Shown: piece by piece, positions 34,147 through 42,971 of the stretch | Layout of the letters: each line of letters starts with the position of its first letter | Numbering within the stretch: the stretch's first letter is position 1 | NCBI RefSeq assembly: GCF_022815905.2 | Contig: NZ_CP119327.1 | Location: 1-64,000, forward strand | Source of the DNA: Staphylococcus sp. NRL 16/872 | GTDB lineage: Bacteria > Bacillota > Bacilli > Staphylococcales > Staphylococcaceae | Reading direction: 5' to 3' | DNA length: 64,000 nt | Made by a program: the position numbers and the translations under genes | The notes under the pieces: generated by a model | Seen by the model: the letters and a program-made list of their open reading frames with translations, nothing else | What the model was told of the DNA's origin: nothing | The model's database searches: none

Positions 34147-35703
34147 ATGTCAACAACGGAAAAACAAAGACAACAGCAAGCCGAATTACAAAAGAAATTA
34201 TGGAGTATTGCGAATGATTTACGTGGGAATATGGATGCAAGCGAGTTTAGAAATTATATTTTAGGGCTCATCTTTTACCGCTTCTTATCAGAAAAAACAG
34301 AGGAAGAAGTGGCTGAGTTATTAAAAGAAGACAACATTTCATATGCAGAAGCTTGGGAAGATGAAGAATATCGTGAAGCGTTACAACAAGAATTAATTAA
34401 TTTAATTGGTTTTGTGATTGAACCTCAAGATTTATTTAGTCACTTAATTCAGAAAATTGAAACTCAAACGTTTGAAATTGAAGATTTGCATAAAGCGATT
34501 AATAAAATTGAAGAATCAACACGTGGTGAAGACAGTGAAGAAGACTTTGATCATTTATTCGCTGATATGGATTTAAACTCGACACGTTTAGGTAATACCA
34601 ATGCAGCACGTACGAAACTTATTTCGAAAGTCATGGTTAATTTAGCTACACTTCCGTTTGTGCATAGTGATATTGAAATTGATATGTTAGGGGATGCTTA
34701 TGAATATTTAATTGGTCAATTTGCGGCTAATGCAGGTAAAAAAGCGGGGGAATTTTATACGCCACAACAAGTGTCTAAAATCTTAGCTAAGATTGTCACA
34801 ACGAATAAACCTAATTTAAAAAATGTGTATGACCCAACATGTGGTTCAGGTTCATTGTTATTACGTGTTGGTCGTGAAGCCGATGTCCGCTTCTATTACG
34901 GTCAAGAATATAACAATACGACATTCAACTTAGCACGCATGAATATGTTACTTCATGATGTGAACTATACGCGTTTTAAAATTGATAATGATGATACTTT
35001 AGAAAATCCTGCTTTCAAGGGAGAAAAATTTGATGCCGTGGTTGCCAATCCCCCTTATAGTGCGAAATGGAGTGCCGATCCGTCATTCTTAGATGACGAA
35101 CGCTTTAGCGGTTACGGCAAACTAGCACCTAAATCAAAAGCAGATTTTGCCTTCATTCAACATATGATTCATTATTTAGATGATAATGGCACAATGGCTG
35201 TAGTTTTACCGCATGGTGTGTTATTCCGTGGGGCAGCTGAAGGAACGATTCGTAAATATTTAATTGAAGAAAAGAATTATTTAGATGCGGTGATTGGATT
35301 ACCAGCAAACCTATTCTTTGGAACAAGTATTCCAACCAGTATATTAGTATTCAAAAAATGCCGAGAAGACAACGATAATGTATTATTCATTGATGCTTCA
35401 CAATCATTTGAAAAAGGTAAAAACCAAAATCATTTGACTGATGAAGATGTTGATAAAATTGTTACAACATATCGTCATAGAGAAACTATTGATAAATTTA
35501 GCTATGTAGCATCGTTAGATGAAATCAAGGAAAATGACTATAACCTAAATATACCAAGATATGTTGATACATTTGAAGAAGAAGAGCCCATCGACCTAGA
35601 CCAAGTTCAACAACAATTGTCAGATATTGATAAAGAAATCGCCAACGTAGAATCAGAAATCAATGACTATCTTAAAGAACTAGGAGTGTTGAAACATGAC
35701 TGA
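34147..35703 (+). CDS. hsdM: Type I DNA methyltransferase subunit HsdM
   Basis: HsdM adds N6-methyladenine at the sites chosen by HsdS. The 518 residues have an N-terminal helical domain (about 1-150), the SAM-binding motif YDPTCGSGSLLLRVG near 236 and the catalytic motif ANPPYSAKWS near 299. A C-terminal coiled coil (about 485-515) contacts HsdS. The ATG follows AAGGAGG, and the stop overlaps hsdS by 8 bases. Confidence 0.96.
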   Translation: MSTTEKQRQQQAELQKKLWSIANDLRGNMDASEFRNYILGLIFYRFLSEKTEEEVAELLKEDNISYAEAWEDEEYREALQQELINLIGFVIEPQDLFSHLIQKIETQTFEIEDLHKAINKIEESTRGEDSEEDFDHLFADMDLNSTRLGNTNAARTKLISKVMVNLATLPFVHSDIEIDMLGDAYEYLIGQFAANAGKKAGEFYTPQQVSKILAKIVTTNKPNLKNVYDPTCGSGSLLLRVGREADVRFYYGQEYNNTTFNLARMNMLLHDVNYTRFKIDNDDTLENPAFKGEKFDAVVANPPYSAKWSADPSFLDDERFSGYGKLAPKSKADFAFIQHMIHYLDDNGTMAVVLPHGVLFRGAAEGTIRKYLIEEKNYLDAVIGLPANLFFGTSIPTSILVFKKCREDNDNVLFIDASQSFEKGKNQNHLTDEDVDKIVTTYRHRETIDKFSYVASLDEIKENDYNLNIPRYVDTFEEEEPIDLDQVQQQLSDIDKEIANVESEINDYLKELGVLKHD

Positions 35704-36919
35704 ACAAACTAATACTCCAGAATTAAGATTTCCAGAATTTAAAGGAGAATGGGAAGAAAAGATTTTATCCCAGTTATTAGAAATAAAATCTGGAAAAGTA
35801 TATAAAGAGACTGAATATACTAAGGAGGGAATACAACTCGTTCAAGGTGAAAGTATTGATCATCATAAAATAAAAAAAATTAAAACATTTTTACCTGATG
35901 AATATTTAAATAATACTAAAAATGTTGTTTTAGAAGAAGGTGACATAGTATTAGCTTTAAATAGACCAATTATAAAAGATAAGTTGAAAATAGCAAAAAT
36001 ACCTAAACAAGTTGCACCAAGTATATTGTATCAGCGAGCTGGTAAAATTATATATGACAAGTCTAAACCAGATTTTTATTTGAATTTATTTGACAAACAT
36101 ATTAAAGATTTTGTAATGAAAGAATCTATTGGGTCTGACCAACCTTTTATACGTACTACACAGTTAAAAAGAAAAAAAATTTTCGTCCCTGGTACAGAAA
36201 TGGAAATAACAAAATTAAATAACTTTTTCAGCAAACTCGACCGCCAAATTGAGTTAGAAGAAGAGAAACTTGAACTTTTAGAGCAACAAAAGCGTGGATA
36301 TATGCAAAAGATTTTTTCACAAGATTTAAGATTTAAGGATGAAAATGGAAATGAGTATCCTAAATGGGTAACTCAAAAAATTAAAGAATTAGGTAATGTT
36401 TATACAGGTAATACACCCAGCAAAAAACAAAGTACGTATTGGAATAGTAATAATTATATATGGGTTACACCTACTGATATAAATAATAAAAAAGATTTAA
36501 AAAATAGTGAATACATGTTGAGTGATGAAGGATTTAAAAAAGCTAGACAATTACCTAAAAATACATTACTTATTACTTGTATAGCTAGTATTGGAAAGAA
36601 TGCAATTTTGAGAGAAGAAGGATCATGCAATCAACAAATAAATGCATTAGTTCCTAATAGTGATAAGGACGTAGACTTTTTATATTATGCTTTTGAAAAA
36701 GTATCAAAATATATGAAACGTATTGCAGGCAAAACAGCAACACAAATTGTAAATAAGTCTACGTTTGAAAATATTAGTATTGAAGTGCCAATTTTTGAAG
36801 AACAATTAAAAGCAGGAAGATTTTTGAATAGTTTTGATAAATTAATTGAAAAACAGGTTTCAAAGATTGAATTATTAAAACAACGCAAACAAGGATTTTT
36901 ACAGAAAATGTTTGTTTAA
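35696..36919 (+). CDS. hsdS: Type I restriction-modification specificity subunit HsdS
   Basis: HsdS sets the recognition sequence through two target-recognition domains. The 407 residues show domain 1 (about 10-170), a central helix pair LNNFFSKLDRQIELEEEKLE near 176, domain 2 (about 220-370) and a terminal helix pair ending RKQGFLQKMFV. The repeated pattern PEWKGEW/PKWVTQK marks the start of each half (here FPEFKGEWEEK and YPKWVTQKI). The recognition domains are more AT-rich than hsdM, as expected for exchanged domains. The recognised sequence cannot be read from the protein. Confidence 0.93.
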   Translation: MTEQTNTPELRFPEFKGEWEEKILSQLLEIKSGKVYKETEYTKEGIQLVQGESIDHHKIKKIKTFLPDEYLNNTKNVVLEEGDIVLALNRPIIKDKLKIAKIPKQVAPSILYQRAGKIIYDKSKPDFYLNLFDKHIKDFVMKESIGSDQPFIRTTQLKRKKIFVPGTEMEITKLNNFFSKLDRQIELEEEKLELLEQQKRGYMQKIFSQDLRFKDENGNEYPKWVTQKIKELGNVYTGNTPSKKQSTYWNSNNYIWVTPTDINNKKDLKNSEYMLSDEGFKKARQLPKNTLLITCIASIGKNAILREEGSCNQQINALVPNSDKDVDFLYYAFEKVSKYMKRIAGKTATQIVNKSTFENISIEVPIFEEQLKAGRFLNSFDKLIEKQVSKIELLKQRKQGFLQKMFV

Positions 36920-36968
36920 TTCTTATAAAGTTCTATTATGTTAATTGAAAATACCAAAAAATAAGTTG

Positions 36969-37012
36969 AGAGCATCCCTCACCGTAAAGTGAAGGATGCT
37001 CTAGTTTTATTG
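36969..37012. terminator. Terminator between convergent hsdS and the DUF cluster
   Basis: AGAGCATCC (36969-36977) pairs with GGATGCTCT (36994-37002), with TCAC/GTGA extending the stem inside. TAGTTTTATT follows on the plus strand; a minus-strand role is less clear. Confidence 0.8.
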
Positions 37013-37023
37013 AAATATACATT

Positions 37024-37245
37024 TCATTTTGTTAAATAGCGATTGATAATATCTTGAAAATCATTGTTAAGTACTGTTGTAATAGAGTCATCATTCATAA
37101 AATCAGCATAGATTTTATCTAGTATTTCTTCATCTGCAATCGTTGTAAAATGATGTACTAGTCCTTTTACGATAGATATATAATTTTGCGATTCTAAATA
37201 ACTAGCAACTGTTCGCCAATCTGATTGTTTTGATTCATGGTTCAT
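37024..37245 (-). CDS. Small SCC-cluster protein of unknown function (73 aa)
   Basis: The protein starts MNHESKQSDWRTVASYLESQ at 37245, 8 bases behind AAAGGAGG; the longer frame to 37275 overlaps the DUF1643 stop and lacks a better site. It is acidic and helical in appearance, without a motif I can name. It is the last gene of the accessory cluster that follows ccrAB in many SCC elements. Confidence 0.75.
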   Translation of the reverse strand: MNHESKQSDWRTVASYLESQNYISIVKGLVHHFTTIADEEILDKIYADFMNDDSITTVLNNDFQDIINRYLTK

Positions 37246-37259
37246 AGATAATCCTCCTT

Positions 37260-37763
37260 TTATTTCAATGTCCATTTTTGACGTGCTTTAGGGTTAAGTG
37301 GATGCATGATTTCGTTCGTTACTGGATTAATGAGCTTTTTGACTTTCTTTTTATGAGGTTTTAACATTTCCATCACTTGCGCTACACGTTCGACTACAAC
37401 AGGGCGCTTCGCATAGGCACCATAAGCAAGAATCACTGTTTCACTTTCACTTATCGCTTTCATCAAGTGAATGTCGGTGTGTTCATCGTATGGCTCGTTG
37501 ATATGTTTGAGATTTTCTGGACTTTTAATATTAGAGAATAGATTTACAAGATATACAGCACCGTATCGTTCTGAATTCGCTAATTGATTGAGGATAAGAA
37601 CAGTTGTGAGATCGAGTGATAATACACCATCTAAATGAGGGTACATCGTTATCACTGTACAGGCGGGTTTCTTTTCATCCCATGTTTTCTTGAGTAAATA
37701 GCGGTGTTTTTCATCCTTGCTAAATATAGCTTCTGTGTATATCGTATTTTTAATTGTATTCAT
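37260..37763 (-). CDS. DUF1643-family protein
   Basis: DUF1643 proteins are common in the ccr-proximal cluster of SCC elements and in other mobile DNA; their activity is not established. The 167 residues include HRYLLKKTWDE near 20, the stretch LDLTTVLILNQ near 53, VYLVNLFS near 70 and ILAYG near 111, and a basic C terminus. I start it at the ATG at 37763 behind AGGAAG; four extra codons upstream are open. The stop lies 14 bases before the next gene. Confidence 0.85.
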   Translation of the reverse strand: MNTIKNTIYTEAIFSKDEKHRYLLKKTWDEKKPACTVITMYPHLDGVLSLDLTTVLILNQLANSERYGAVYLVNLFSNIKSPENLKHINEPYDEHTDIHLMKAISESETVILAYGAYAKRPVVVERVAQVMEMLKPHKKKVKKLINPVTNEIMHPLNPKARQKWTLK

Positions 37764-37780
37764 ATATATAATCACTTCCT

Positions 37781-38092
37781 TTAGTATTCTTCTGGTAAAA
37801 GCATCACATAATAAAAAGCGTCTACGCCATCTTCACGAATGACGTAGACTTTCTTAGGTAATGCATTTTGATTTTTTACATAGTTTGTATAGTGATATTC
37901 CAATTTGTATGCAGGTTGTTCTTGTTCATGTGTGATTGAGAGTATATTCTCATCTTCTTGCAGTTTAAAAATGTGTAGGTAATCTGTATGAGGTTGATTG
38001 TCCCGTTCTTTTACCATGTTCCAAAGTAAGATTTGAAGGTCTAGAGATAGTTGTTCACTAATGCCTCTTGTGATGTATCGATTGATTTTCAT
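37781..38092 (-). CDS. DUF960-family protein
   Basis: This 103-residue protein starts MKINRYITRGISEQLSLDLQ and carries YVIREDGVDAFYYVMLLPEEY at the end, the pattern of the SCC DUF960 family. Its ribosome binding site GAGG lies inside the 30-codon ORF immediately upstream. The function is not known. It belongs to the SAUGI cluster on the minus strand. Confidence 0.85.
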   Translation of the reverse strand: MKINRYITRGISEQLSLDLQILLWNMVKERDNQPHTDYLHIFKLQEDENILSITHEQEQPAYKLEYHYTNYVKNQNALPKKVYVIREDGVDAFYYVMLLPEEY

Positions 38093-38093
38093 G

Positions 38094-38186
38094 TTATTTT
38101 ACCTCGTCTTGAATTTCTTTCATGATGATAATCGCTTGGCTAATAATCGTAACAGATATTTGTGCCACTTTGATCCAATTATTCAT
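38094..38186 (-). CDS. Small ORF of 30 residues between SAUGI and DUF960
   Basis: The frame starts MNNWIKVAQISVTIISQAII and ends in KEIQDEVK. It overlaps the end of the SAUGI gene by 8 bases and stops one base before the DUF960 start, so all three are packed as a translationally coupled string. AAGGAGGG lies 8 bases upstream of the ATG. The peptide is a hydrophobic helix with a charged C-terminal end. I recall similar peptides at this place in other SCC elements but cannot verify it here. Confidence 0.7.
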   Translation of the reverse strand: MNNWIKVAQISVTIISQAIIIMKEIQDEVK

Positions 38187-38529
38187 GGTCATTCCCTCCT
38201 TGTTTTAGTAAATGACGTTCATCAATAATTGTATTTTTAGTATCTGTGAGGTATAGAAAGTCCATATCAAAATGATCTAGATAACCAATACTGATGAGTT
38301 GATTATTAGCATACATTAGAAATGGATAGATACTTAGCTCATGTAGCTCATCATTATAGTAGGTATAAGTGTCAAGTGTAAGATGCGCAAGTGGGGTATG
38401 GTCTACAAAGCGAGTAGGAAGTATATTTTCTGCTGCTTCTTCTAACACTTCACATTCCCATGTTTCGTTGTTAGATAGTTGGAATAGACGAGTTATATAT
38501 TGTTTGAGTTCTTGAGTGGTTGTTTTCAT
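38179..38529 (-). CDS. Uracil-DNA-glycosylase inhibitor homologue (SAUGI family)
   Basis: SAUGI mimics DNA and blocks uracil-DNA glycosylase. The 116 residues have the family patterns WECEVLEEAAENILP near 23, TYTYYNDELHELSIYPF near 52 and DHFDMDFLYL near 83, and an acidic overall composition. It follows CTAGGAGGC. It heads the accessory operon SAUGI, 30-aa ORF, DUF960, DUF1643, 73-aa protein. A plausible role is to protect uracil-containing intermediates while the cassette replicates; that is inference. Confidence 0.88.
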   Translation of the reverse strand: MKTTTQELKQYITRLFQLSNNETWECEVLEEAAENILPTRFVDHTPLAHLTLDTYTYYNDELHELSIYPFLMYANNQLISIGYLDHFDMDFLYLTDTKNTIIDERHLLKQGGNDHE

Positions 38530-38590
38530 ATCATTGCCTCCTAGATAGTGTGATAGTGATGTAGTTGATATACATCATTGGGATAATATA

Positions 38591-38969
38591 TATTTGATTT
38601 GTCATTTATTACGGATCCCGGTGAGAATAAGAGAAAATTCCATATAAAAAACCGCTACAAACGTTGATATGACAAGGAAATCCCGAAATACCGACTATTT
38701 TGACGAACAATCAACTCATTATTTATAAGTATTGATGATAGGGTTGGGTCTCTGCTTCCTTATATATTATTTATTTATAAAAAATAACGGGATTTTGGGA
38801 TTGTGCTTGCACAATCCTTCTGCTTCTTCGAATCTGCAAATCCCATTCCTTTCCCGGTAAAAAATCATCGTGGGATGTTCTTTAGCAATTTCAATATAAG
38901 CATCGTGTAGTTATGAAAATAATTACGACAATGACTGTTTCATTAGATAAGTGTTATTGAAATTGCTAA
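38591..38969. repeat. Direct repeat copy 1 flanking putP; candidate SCC origin
   Basis: This ~379-base noncoding block matches 40853-41235 at roughly 90% by eye. It contains the palindrome GGATTGTGCTTGCACAATCC (38798-38817), a perfect 15-base inverted repeat TTAGCAATTTCAATA (38882-38896) and TATTGAAATTGCTAA (38955-38969), and several ATCCC/GGGAT motifs in both orientations. It lies between SAUGI and putP. Confidence 0.88.
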
Positions 38970-39000
38970 AAACTATATACTTCAATAAAATGAAATTTGT

Positions 39001-39046
39001 AAATAAAAAAATAAGAGATAGAACTAAGATTTCTTGTTCTACCTCT
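39001..39046 (-). terminator. Intrinsic terminator after putP
   Basis: On the minus strand AGAGGTAGAAC (39046-39036) pairs with GTTCTATCTCT (39024-39014), followed by TATTTTTTTATTT. An 8-base unit GTGTTAAA is repeated in tandem at about 39051-39070, touching the putP stop. Confidence 0.85.
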
Positions 39047-39069
39047 TTAAGTGTTAAAGTGTTAAAGTG

Positions 39070-40608
39070 TTATTTTTCTTTTATAAGTTTTTTAACTTCT
39101 TCTAATTCTTTTTCAACATCCCTGCTCGGTTTTTTAGTTATAAGACTTACGATATAAGTCACAATCAAACTTGTTAAAAATCCAGGAATAATTTCATATA
39201 AATTAAAGAAGTCATTATATTCTCCCAATGGTTTCACAAAAACAATCCAAATAATGACGACAACTGATCCTGATATCATACCAGAAATAGCTCCTGTACG
39301 ACTTAACCCCTTCCAATAGAGAGAGAGTAATACCAGTGGACCAAATGCAGCACCAAATCCAGCCCATGCATTACCAACAAGATTAAGTATAGTATCATTC
39401 GGAGTCCATGCGATTATAATAGATATAATTGCTATAATAAGAACAGATAATCGACCTACTAATAAAAACTCTTTTTTATGTTTTTTTGCAGCTTCTTCGC
39501 CTCTAATTAATTTATAGAAATCTTCAGTAAGTGAACTAGAAGTAACAAGTAGTTGTGAGGAGATTGTGCTCATAATAGCTGCTAAAATTGCTGCAAGAAG
39601 GAAACCACCAACCAATGGATGGAATAAAATTTGGCCCATTAAAATAAAAAGTGTTTCTGGATCATTTAATTTAACTCCTCTATCTTGAACAAAAGCAATA
39701 CCTATCAATCCCACACATACAGCACCAATTAAACTAATAGCCATCCAACTAATACCAAATCTTCTGGCAGTTTTTAATTGACTAACGGATTTGATTGACA
39801 TGAATCGCACTATAATATGCGGTTGACCAAAGTAACCTAATCCCCAAGCAAAGAAAGAAATAATGCCTACAATAGTGGTACCTTTAAATAAATCTAGATT
39901 AGTTGGTTTTAAATCTGCTGCTTGAGAAAATACATCAACGCCACCTAATTGCATCATTGCAACAACTGGTACCATAATCATAGCAATTAGCATAACTACA
40001 CCTTGAAAGAAGTCAGTTAATGATACAGCTAAATAACCTCCAAAGAATGTATAAGCAATAACAATCACCGAAACTAGAATAAGACCAATATGATAATCTA
40101 GCCCAAAAGCACTGTTAAATAATTTACCACCTGAAACCATGCCTGAGTGAGTATATAGTGTAAAGAATATAACAATAATACCGCCAGAGATAATTTTAAT
40201 AATATTAGAATGATCATTAAGGCGATGTGTAAAGTAGTTAGGTAGTGTGATTGAGTCATTCGCTTTTTCAGTGTACACACGAAGTCTTGGTGCTACAAGT
40301 ATGTAGTTAACATAAGCTCCGATAGTTAATCCAATAGCTAACCATGCTGCTGATAAACCTGTAGTATAAACTTCTCCAGGTAATCCCATAATCATCCAAC
40401 CACTCATATCAGAAGCGCCAGCTGATAATGCTGTGACGTAAGGCCCTATATTTCTCCCTCCAAGCATATATTCACTCAAATCCCCAGTTGCTTGTTTATA
40501 ACCATAGTACCCAATAATAAGTAAAATAAAGAAATAAACTGCAAGCATAACATAAGTTCGCCAATCAGGATTTACTTGACTTGACAATGATGTAGCAAGA
40601 ATAAACAT
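39070..40608 (-). CDS. putP: Sodium/proline symporter PutP
   Basis: PutP imports proline with sodium, giving nutrient and osmoprotectant. The 512 residues have about 13 membrane helices of the SSS family, with [15 protein letters not shown] near 58 and the signature [17 protein letters not shown] near 250. The ATG follows AAAGGGG. It is not a usual SCC gene: it lies in the same direction as ccrAB, with its own terminator, between two copies of the cassette's noncoding region. A chromosomal putP elsewhere is likely but not visible here. Confidence 0.92.
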   Translation of the reverse strand: MFILATSLSSQVNPDWRTYVMLAVYFFILLIIGYYGYKQATGDLSEYMLGGRNIGPYVTALSAGASDMSGWMIMGLPGEVYTTGLSAAWLAIGLTIGAYVNYILVAPRLRVYTEKANDSITLPNYFTHRLNDHSNIIKIISGGIIVIFFTLYTHSGMVSGGKLFNSAFGLDYHIGLILVSVIVIAYTFFGGYLAVSLTDFFQGVVMLIAMIMVPVVAMMQLGGVDVFSQAADLKPTNLDLFKGTTIVGIISFFAWGLGYFGQPHIIVRFMSIKSVSQLKTARRFGISWMAISLIGAVCVGLIGIAFVQDRGVKLNDPETLFILMGQILFHPLVGGFLLAAILAAIMSTISSQLLVTSSSLTEDFYKLIRGEEAAKKHKKEFLLVGRLSVLIIAIISIIIAWTPNDTILNLVGNAWAGFGAAFGPLVLLSLYWKGLSRTGAISGMISGSVVVIIWIVFVKPLGEYNDFFNLYEIIPGFLTSLIVTYIVSLITKKPSRDVEKELEEVKKLIKEK

Positions 40609-40852
40609 AATTAATAACCCCTTTATTATGTAATTATTTTAGTTACATACAATAATTATACAAAAAATAAAAGTTATTTAAAGGGTAATTTTATTTTTTT
40701 ATGTTTATTAAACCTTTTTAACTATAATTTCTGTGTATTTATAGCGATAAAAATAGTTTTAATATTAATTGCTAGTATATAATATTCATTAATTTTGTAT
40801 ATCATAATAATAAAAATAAAATTATTATATTTGAGTAACATATAAATCAATG

Positions 40853-41235
40853 TATTTGATTTGTCATTTATTACGAATCCCGATGAGAATAAGAGAAAAT
40901 TCCATATAAAAACCCGTGATAAACGTTGGTATAACAAGGAAATCCCGAAATTCCGCCTATTTTGACGAACAATCAACTCATTATTTATAAGTATTGATGA
41001 TATGTGTAGGTCTCTCTGCTTCCTTATATATATTATTTATTTATAAAGAATAACGGGATTTTGGGATTGTGCTTGCACAATCCTTCTGCTTCTTCGAATC
41101 TGCAAATCCCATTCCTTTCCCGGTAAAAAATCATTGTGGGATGTTCTTTAGCAATTTCAATATAAGCTTCGTGTAGTAGTAGATAGATGATGTCAATTCA
41201 CTATCTCATTAGATAAGTGTTATTGAAATTGATAA
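40853..41235. repeat. Direct repeat copy 2 flanking putP; candidate SCC origin
   Basis: This block lies between putP and the end of ccrB, the usual place of this region in SCC elements. It has the same palindrome at 41064-41083 and the inverted repeat TTAGCAATTTCAATA (41148-41162) with TATTGAAATTGATAA (41221-41235), one mismatch. The sequence between the two arms is the part that differs most from copy 1. Bases 40609-40852 hold the AT-rich putP promoter region. Confidence 0.88.
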
Positions 41236-41312
41236 AGAGAATTCTAAAAATCGTTAGATAAAATAAGTGAAAGAAGATAGGAAAGATTATTGTCAAACAA
41301 TAGTTCTATTAG

Positions 41313-42938
41313 CTAAATAGTAAGATATAGGGTTTGTGGCAAAAATAAAGACGAAGTGCTGAGAAGCACTTCGTCTAGATTATTATTATTGAAAAGTTGT
41401 TTAATAATTTCATTATTAAGTTTTAGTGTAACAAAGAATTGCTTTTTATGATTCTCATCTTTACGAATGTCAATACGGTCAATAACCGTTAGATACAAAG
41501 CTTTGAGCTGTGATTTATCCATGGATTCTATATTTTGAAATATTCGTTGTAATAAAGCAGCGATTTGTTTAGTATCATAAAATGGTTTCTCTTGATTTTG
41601 TTGGTGCTTGAGTTGATTAATTTGGTTTGTGATATCATTCAGTTGTGTTTCATATTGATGAATGGTTGGTTTGAGTGCAGATGTTAAGTCTGGATTGTCT
41701 TCGATGGTTTGAATTAGATTTTTAAGTTTAGTGCTAATTTCATCAAATTGTTGTTGTTTATAAGTAATATCATGATTGAGCGCAGCTACATCGACTTGAT
41801 TTTCTTGATTAACACGTTCGACAACTTGTTTGATAACTTTATCACTTTTGACAATTTCAAGTATTTGGTCCATAACATATTTTTCAATGACATCGGCTCT
41901 AACACTATTCGCAGAACATACCTTTGAGCCTTTATTTCGAAAATTACTACACGAATAGTAACGAATACGTTTTTTAGTGCCATCTTTAAGTGTGTTTGTG
42001 GTGTTACTCGCAGCCATAGGTGCAGAACATTGGGGACACGAAATTATTCCAGTTAAAATATTGGTTCCTTTACCATGGACTTGTGGTTTTTCACTTACTT
42101 GTTTCTTACGTGCTTGCACTTTATCCCATAAATCTTGACTAATAATAGGTGTGTGTTTGCCTTCAGCGATCACTGGATTATCATTCAAGCCTTTACGTCG
42201 TTTATCATTCCAATCTTTGTATTTCGCGAATTGAATTTTACCAATATAGAATGGGTTTGAGAGAATATAAGTAACAGCTGAAATACTAAATGGATTGCCT
42301 TTTTTAGTCACATAGCCTTTGTGATTGAGTGCATTGGCTATTTTACGATAACCATGACCTTTGGCATAAGATTCAAAGATATATTTAACGATGTTAGCTT
42401 CATGTTGATTAATCATTAATTCTTTTTTATTATCAGGTATGTTATTATATCCTAATGGAAGATTGCCTTGATAATAGCCCTCTAAAGCTCTTTGACGTTG
42501 TCCGGTGTAAATGTTCTCTAAAATTGTATTTCTTTCAAATTCGGAAAAACTTGCAAGTATCTGGAGCATTAACTTACCTGTTGAATTTTTGACTTCCATG
42601 CGTTCAGACAAGCTAAAAAATTCAACATTTTGACGATGAAGTTCTTCGACGATTGTAAGTAAATCGGAAGTATTACGTGCCAAACGATTTGTTTTATAAA
42701 CCATAACACAGTCTAATTTTCCATTTTTAGCATCATTTAACATGCGCTGTAATTCAGGACGGTTCATAGATTTTCCTGATATACCCCGATCTGCATATAT
42801 ATCAACGAGTTCATAGCCGTTAAATTGGCAATATTGCTCTATTTGTGTAATTTGTCCCTCTATGCTATAACCCTCTACTTGTCTCTCTGTGGACACGCGA
42901 ATGTAGCCTCCTACAAGCTTTTTCTTCATTTTATCCAT
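41313..42938 (-). CDS. ccrB: Cassette chromosome recombinase B (large serine recombinase)
   Basis: CcrB with CcrA integrates and excises SCC at rlmH. The 541 residues start with a serine-resolvase domain (GGYIRVSTERQ, nucleophile Ser about 16; GISGKSMNRPELQRML; YKTNRLARNTSDLL), followed by the recombinase domain, a zinc ribbon (CPQCSAPM with YYSCSNFRNKGSKVC, about 295-335) and a C-terminal coiled coil (about 370-450). Length is that of functional CcrB. It starts 33 bases after the ccrA stop. Confidence 0.96.
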   Translation of the reverse strand: MDKMKKKLVGGYIRVSTERQVEGYSIEGQITQIEQYCQFNGYELVDIYADRGISGKSMNRPELQRMLNDAKNGKLDCVMVYKTNRLARNTSDLLTIVEELHRQNVEFFSLSERMEVKNSTGKLMLQILASFSEFERNTILENIYTGQRQRALEGYYQGNLPLGYNNIPDNKKELMINQHEANIVKYIFESYAKGHGYRKIANALNHKGYVTKKGNPFSISAVTYILSNPFYIGKIQFAKYKDWNDKRRKGLNDNPVIAEGKHTPIISQDLWDKVQARKKQVSEKPQVHGKGTNILTGIISCPQCSAPMAASNTTNTLKDGTKKRIRYYSCSNFRNKGSKVCSANSVRADVIEKYVMDQILEIVKSDKVIKQVVERVNQENQVDVAALNHDITYKQQQFDEISTKLKNLIQTIEDNPDLTSALKPTIHQYETQLNDITNQINQLKHQQNQEKPFYDTKQIAALLQRIFQNIESMDKSQLKALYLTVIDRIDIRKDENHKKQFFVTLKLNNEIIKQLFNNNNLDEVLLSTSSLFLPQTLYLTI

Positions 42939-42971
42939 TATAATCCATCCTTTCTTTAATTATACAATTGA

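Noticed and set aside
39070..40608. putP as part of a transposon
   Set aside because: There is no transposase and the flanking repeats are long direct copies of cassette sequence, not terminal inverted repeats with a short target duplication.
40722..40976. 84-codon minus-strand frame
   Set aside because: It covers the putP upstream region and the start of the direct repeat, is low-complexity, and has no matching frame in the other repeat copy.
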